Shown here piece after piece: positions 5,745-7,513 of a stretch of DNA of 7,513 nucleotides (position 1 is its first letter; every line of letters begins with the position of its first letter). Under the pieces are notes generated by a model. The model made no database searches. It was not told where the DNA came from and saw only the letters and a list, made by a program, of their open reading frames with translations. The stretch comes from DATBGO01 sp050011895 (GTDB taxonomy: Bacteria; Actinomycetota; Actinomycetes; Streptosporangiales; Streptosporangiaceae), in contig JBEKIF010000142.1 in assembly GCA_050011895.1 (NCBI GenBank), positions 1 through 7,513 on the forward strand, read 5' to 3'. A program made the position numbers and the translations under genes.

Positions 5745-6749
5745 ATGGGATCGATGCGAAGGGGTTGGCGAGCGGTCGGGACGCTGGCCCTGATAACGAC
5801 AACCCTCACAGGCGGCGCTGTCCTAGGATTGGCGTCTGCCTCACAAGCAGCCTCAGCCAGGGCAACGGCTTCCGTGGCGGCAGCCACCACCCCGGTCACG
5901 GCGCCGGGCATCCTGGCACCCCCCGACGTGGTCGTAGGTGCCGCTGGAGGCTCGGTCAATCTCAACGTGACGCTCACCGCTCCCGGGACCAGCCCGGTGA
6001 CGGTGTACTACGACACCCCGGCCGGCACGACCTCGTCGCGCACCGCCTGCTACGGCACCAGCTACGGCTACGTCGGCCAGGCCGGCACCTCGGGCTTCCA
6101 GGAGTTCACGCTGAACCTCTACAGCAACAGCGCGGACTCCACCATCGTCCGCGCCCAGACCCAGATCGACATCACCGGTGACGCCGCGGCCACCTCGACG
6201 CCCGGGCTGTATGTCCGTGACGCCGTGGTCGACAACAGCGCCGGCACCATCAACGTCCCGGTGCTTTTGGGCGGCCCCTCGGGCGCGGCCTCGGGTTCGC
6301 CGGTCAGCGTGCCCTACACCACCCACAACGGCTCGGCCGCGGCCGGGACGGACTACACCTCCACCAGCGGGACGCTCGTCTTCCCGGCCGGGGAGACCGC
6401 CGAGAACATCACCGTGCCGATCCTGCACCGATCCGGCCCGGCCCAGGCGCGGAGCTTCTCGGTCACCCTCGGCACCCCGACCCACGCCACCGTCGCCGAC
6501 GGCACCGGCGTGGTCACCATCGAGGCCAGCGGCGCCACCCCGGTCAGCTCGCCGGGCATCCTGGCACCCCCCGACGTGGTCGTCGGTGCCACCGACGGCT
6601 ACATCGACCTGCCGGTGACGCTCACCGCTCCCGGGACCAGCCCGGTGACGGTGTACTACGACACCCCGGCCGGCACGACCTCGTCGCGCACCGCCTGCTA
6701 CGGCACCAGCTACGGCTACGTCGGCCAGGCCGGCACACGTTCTACCTGA
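5745..6749 (+). CDS. Secreted Calx-beta repeat protein, C-terminally frameshifted, 334 aa
   Basis: Residues 1-38 form a Sec signal peptide: basic MGSMRRGWR, a hydrophobic core, and cleavage probably after SQA35 or ASA38. An Ala/Thr linker follows. Residues 54-143 form a beta-rich unit with the signature YYDTPAGTT and a lone cysteine in RTACYGTSYGYVG. Residues 153-260 are a Calx-beta domain (VPYTTHNGSAAAGTDY, SGTLVFPAGET, ITVPIL, FSVTLGTP, GVVTI). From residue 270 the first unit begins again, nearly identical to residues 54-115, but breaks off after YVGQAGT and ends RST. Comparison with the first unit shows 13 nt missing at about 6736; the true continuation survives in another frame to 6817. 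There is no LPXTG or membrane anchor, so it is presumably released or bound to the cell surface non-covalently. Calx-beta domains bind Ca2+ or mediate adhesion in other proteins; the role here is unknown. Confidence 0.82.
   Translation: MGSMRRGWRAVGTLALITTTLTGGAVLGLASASQAASARATASVAAATTPVTAPGILAPPDVVVGAAGGSVNLNVTLTAPGTSPVTVYYDTPAGTTSSRTACYGTSYGYVGQAGTSGFQEFTLNLYSNSADSTIVRAQTQIDITGDAAATSTPGLYVRDAVVDNSAGTINVPVLLGGPSGAASGSPVSVPYTTHNGSAAAGTDYTSTSGTLVFPAGETAENITVPILHRSGPAQARSFSVTLGTPTHATVADGTGVVTIEASGATPVSSPGILAPPDVVVGATDGYIDLPVTLTAPGTSPVTVYYDTPAGTTSSRTACYGTSYGYVGQAGTRST
5903..6088 (+). repeat. Direct repeat copy 1 (186 bp) in the Calx-beta gene
   Basis: This pairs with 6551-6736 at an offset of exactly 648 bp, or 216 codons. 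The first 33 bp and the last 122 bp (5967-6088) are identical between copies, including all synonymous positions; most differences lie in 5936-5966. The in-frame period means loss or gain of one unit would keep the reading frame. Confidence 0.9.
6551..6736 (+). repeat. Direct repeat copy 2 (186 bp) in the Calx-beta gene
   Basis: This is the second copy of 5903-6088; bases 6615-6736 match 5967-6088 perfectly. Similarity continues beyond the repeat (CTGAACCTCTACAGCAACAG in both), but only after a 13-nt gap in this copy, which causes the premature stop at 6747-6749. Confidence 0.9.
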
Positions 6750-6817
6750 ACCTCTACAGCAACAGCCTTGACTCCACCATCGCCCGCGCCCAGACCACCA
6801 TCACGGAGACGCCCTAG
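6737..6817 (+). pseudogene. Displaced C-terminus of the Calx-beta protein
   Basis: In the frame starting at 6737 the DNA encodes TFYLNLYSNSLDSTIARAQ then TTITETP and a TAG at 6815-6817. This lines up with FTLNLYSNSADSTIVRAQ of the first unit (residues 121-138), so it is the original end of the second unit, put out of frame by the 13-nt gap. The undamaged protein would have been about 364 residues. It has no start codon of its own. Confidence 0.8.
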
Positions 6818-6872
6818 ATCGCGGAACCCAGGCTCCCAAGACGGCCACGCCCGTGGCCGGAAATGACACGGC

Positions 6873-6953
6873 TGCACCTTCACGATGACAGCCACCAACG
6901 CCCACGGCACGGGACCGGCGGCAGTGCCCTGCAACCCGGTCACGCCGAGTTAA
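6873..6953 (+). pseudogene. Remnant of a fibronectin type III domain C-terminus
   Basis: The frame ending in TAA at 6951-6953 reads CTFTMTATNAHGTGPAAVP then CNPVTPS. This closely follows the last strand and exit of bacterial fibronectin type III domains (YTFTVTATNAxGTGPAS-PSNxVTP, from memory). Just upstream in a different frame, APKTATPVAGNDTA looks like the entry of such a domain, so the roughly 50 residues between have probably been lost. There is no start or ribosome binding site. It may once have been the C-terminal domain of the Calx-beta protein or of a neighbour. Confidence 0.55.
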
Positions 6954-7004
6954 TACGCTAACGGTCCGACCCGTCCCTCACCGTGCGGACGATGCACCCC
7001 AAAC

Positions 7005-7034
7005 ACAGGCCCCCCGCCGCGGCGGGGGGCCTGT
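7005..7034. terminator. Perfect 30-bp palindrome, probably a bidirectional terminator
   Basis: The sequence runs from ACAGGCC through a C run and CGCG to a G run and GGCCTGT, and equals its own reverse complement over 30 bases. It would form a very stable 13-bp stem with a 4-nt loop. No T tract follows, as in many actinobacterial terminators. It sits between a plus-strand gene region on the left and a minus-strand gene on the right, where a shared terminator for converging transcripts is expected. Confidence 0.75.
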
Positions 7035-7424
7035 CGTCGCTGGCCCAGGCGCAACGCTCCCAGCCAAAGTCAGCTGCGCGGCGGCGGCCATCCCTCCAAC
7101 AGTAGATGGGCCGTCAGGCCGACCACTTCCAGTCGCTCGATTGGACATGCGCAGATCACCCCGCTCTGCACGCCGGTATCTGCGACCCGAGCGGCAGGAG
7201 CCACGCGCCAGTTAGGCGGCTCGGCGCGCGGTTACCAAGATCCTCTGCGCTGTGTGGCAGTCACGGTTACCCAGCCTCGCGGACGGCGGTCCCGGCCGTA
7301 TGTTTATACATTGGCGCGCTTCAGCCGATCATCCTCATTTGCCGCATTTCGCGCGCCAGGGCAGGCATGACGCGCCCGTCTCGTGCCAGGTGCGGCATCG
7401 GCAAGCACCCGGGCGAGCGCCCGA
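7035..7424. other. Intergenic stretch, no supported gene
   Basis: This 390-bp stretch lies between the palindromic terminator and the minus-strand gene end. Short frames are open on both strands, but none has a domain or start signal. A small AT-rich island (TGTTTATACA, 7301-7310) stands out in the GC-rich context. It resembles a -10 region on either strand but has no matching -35. Confidence 0.45.
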
Positions 7425-7513
7425 TCAAGACCCCGGCATCATTGCCGCGAGCTCGGCCAGCGTGGTCTGCGGATGGGCGGCGTAGACCGGGAGGACCCGG
7501 GCCAGGACGGCAG
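7425..7513 (-). CDS. C-terminal end of a gene entering from the right edge, unknown product
   Basis: The last 28 codons read AVLARVLPVYAAHPQTTLAE then LAAMMPGS and a TGA (7425-7427 on the minus strand). About 26 of 28 codons end in G or C, a strong coding signature for this DNA. The segment looks amphipathic and helical, with no motif I recognise. It would converge on the terminator at 7005-7034, about 390 bp away. The start and most of the gene lie outside the window. Confidence 0.55.
   Translation of the reverse strand, partial: AVLARVLPVYAAHPQTTLAELAAMMPGS

Noticed and set aside
7301..7310. AT-rich TGTTTATACA as a promoter -10 element
   Set aside because: No -35 match at proper spacing on either strand and no gene start nearby.
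7252..7485. Plus-strand open frame of 77 codons near the right edge
   Set aside because: It is antisense to the minus-strand gene end, which has much stronger GC bias at third codon positions.
1..7513. CRISPR array, tRNA, rRNA or riboswitch
   Set aside because: I found no short regularly spaced repeats, no cloverleaf-like sequence and no familiar riboswitch core by eye.

Overview
The window comes from a high-GC actinobacterium: GC-rich third codon positions, terminator-like hairpins without T tracts, and a cyclase-ATPase-LuxR regulator of a kind common in Streptomyces, mycobacteria and relatives. The genus cannot be fixed from the sequence. No rRNA, tRNA or CRISPR is visible.

Layout. Bases 1-212 are flanking DNA with no convincing gene. 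Bases 215-1750 are a complete insertion sequence of the IS630 (Tc1/mariner-like) type. It has about 29-bp terminal inverted repeats, TA dinucleotides at both borders, a divergent 116-codon passenger gene (minus strand, 244-594) and a transposase gene (plus strand, 690-1699). An internal deletion has broken the transposase: it shifts the frame and removes the first catalytic aspartate. Bases 1755-2527 are a long non-coding or decayed stretch with small hairpins and a possible minus-strand gene remnant.

Bases 2528-5569 encode a 1013-residue regulator: class III nucleotide cyclase domain, NB-ARC/STAND ATPase, helical repeats, C-terminal LuxR helix-turn-helix. One metal-binding Asp of the cyclase is Glu, and the gene has a single TTA leucine codon. 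After two GC-rich hairpins, 5745-6749 encodes a secreted Calx-beta-type repeat protein with a clear signal peptide. Its second repeat is cut short by a 13-nt deletion; the displaced original C-terminus is still readable at 6737-6817. A fibronectin type III remnant follows at 6873-6953. A perfect 30-bp palindrome (7005-7034) closes the region, and the C-terminal end of a minus-strand gene enters from the right edge (7425-7513).

How the parts fit. The regulator and the secreted protein are co-oriented neighbours, so the regulator may control the surface protein, but only adjacency supports this. The strongest themes are a passenger-carrying IS630-type element, a probably impaired cyclase sensor with a possible bldA checkpoint, and a repeat protein undergoing duplication and decay. 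The transposase, the Calx-beta gene and probably the fibronectin remnant each appear to have lost internal sequence.
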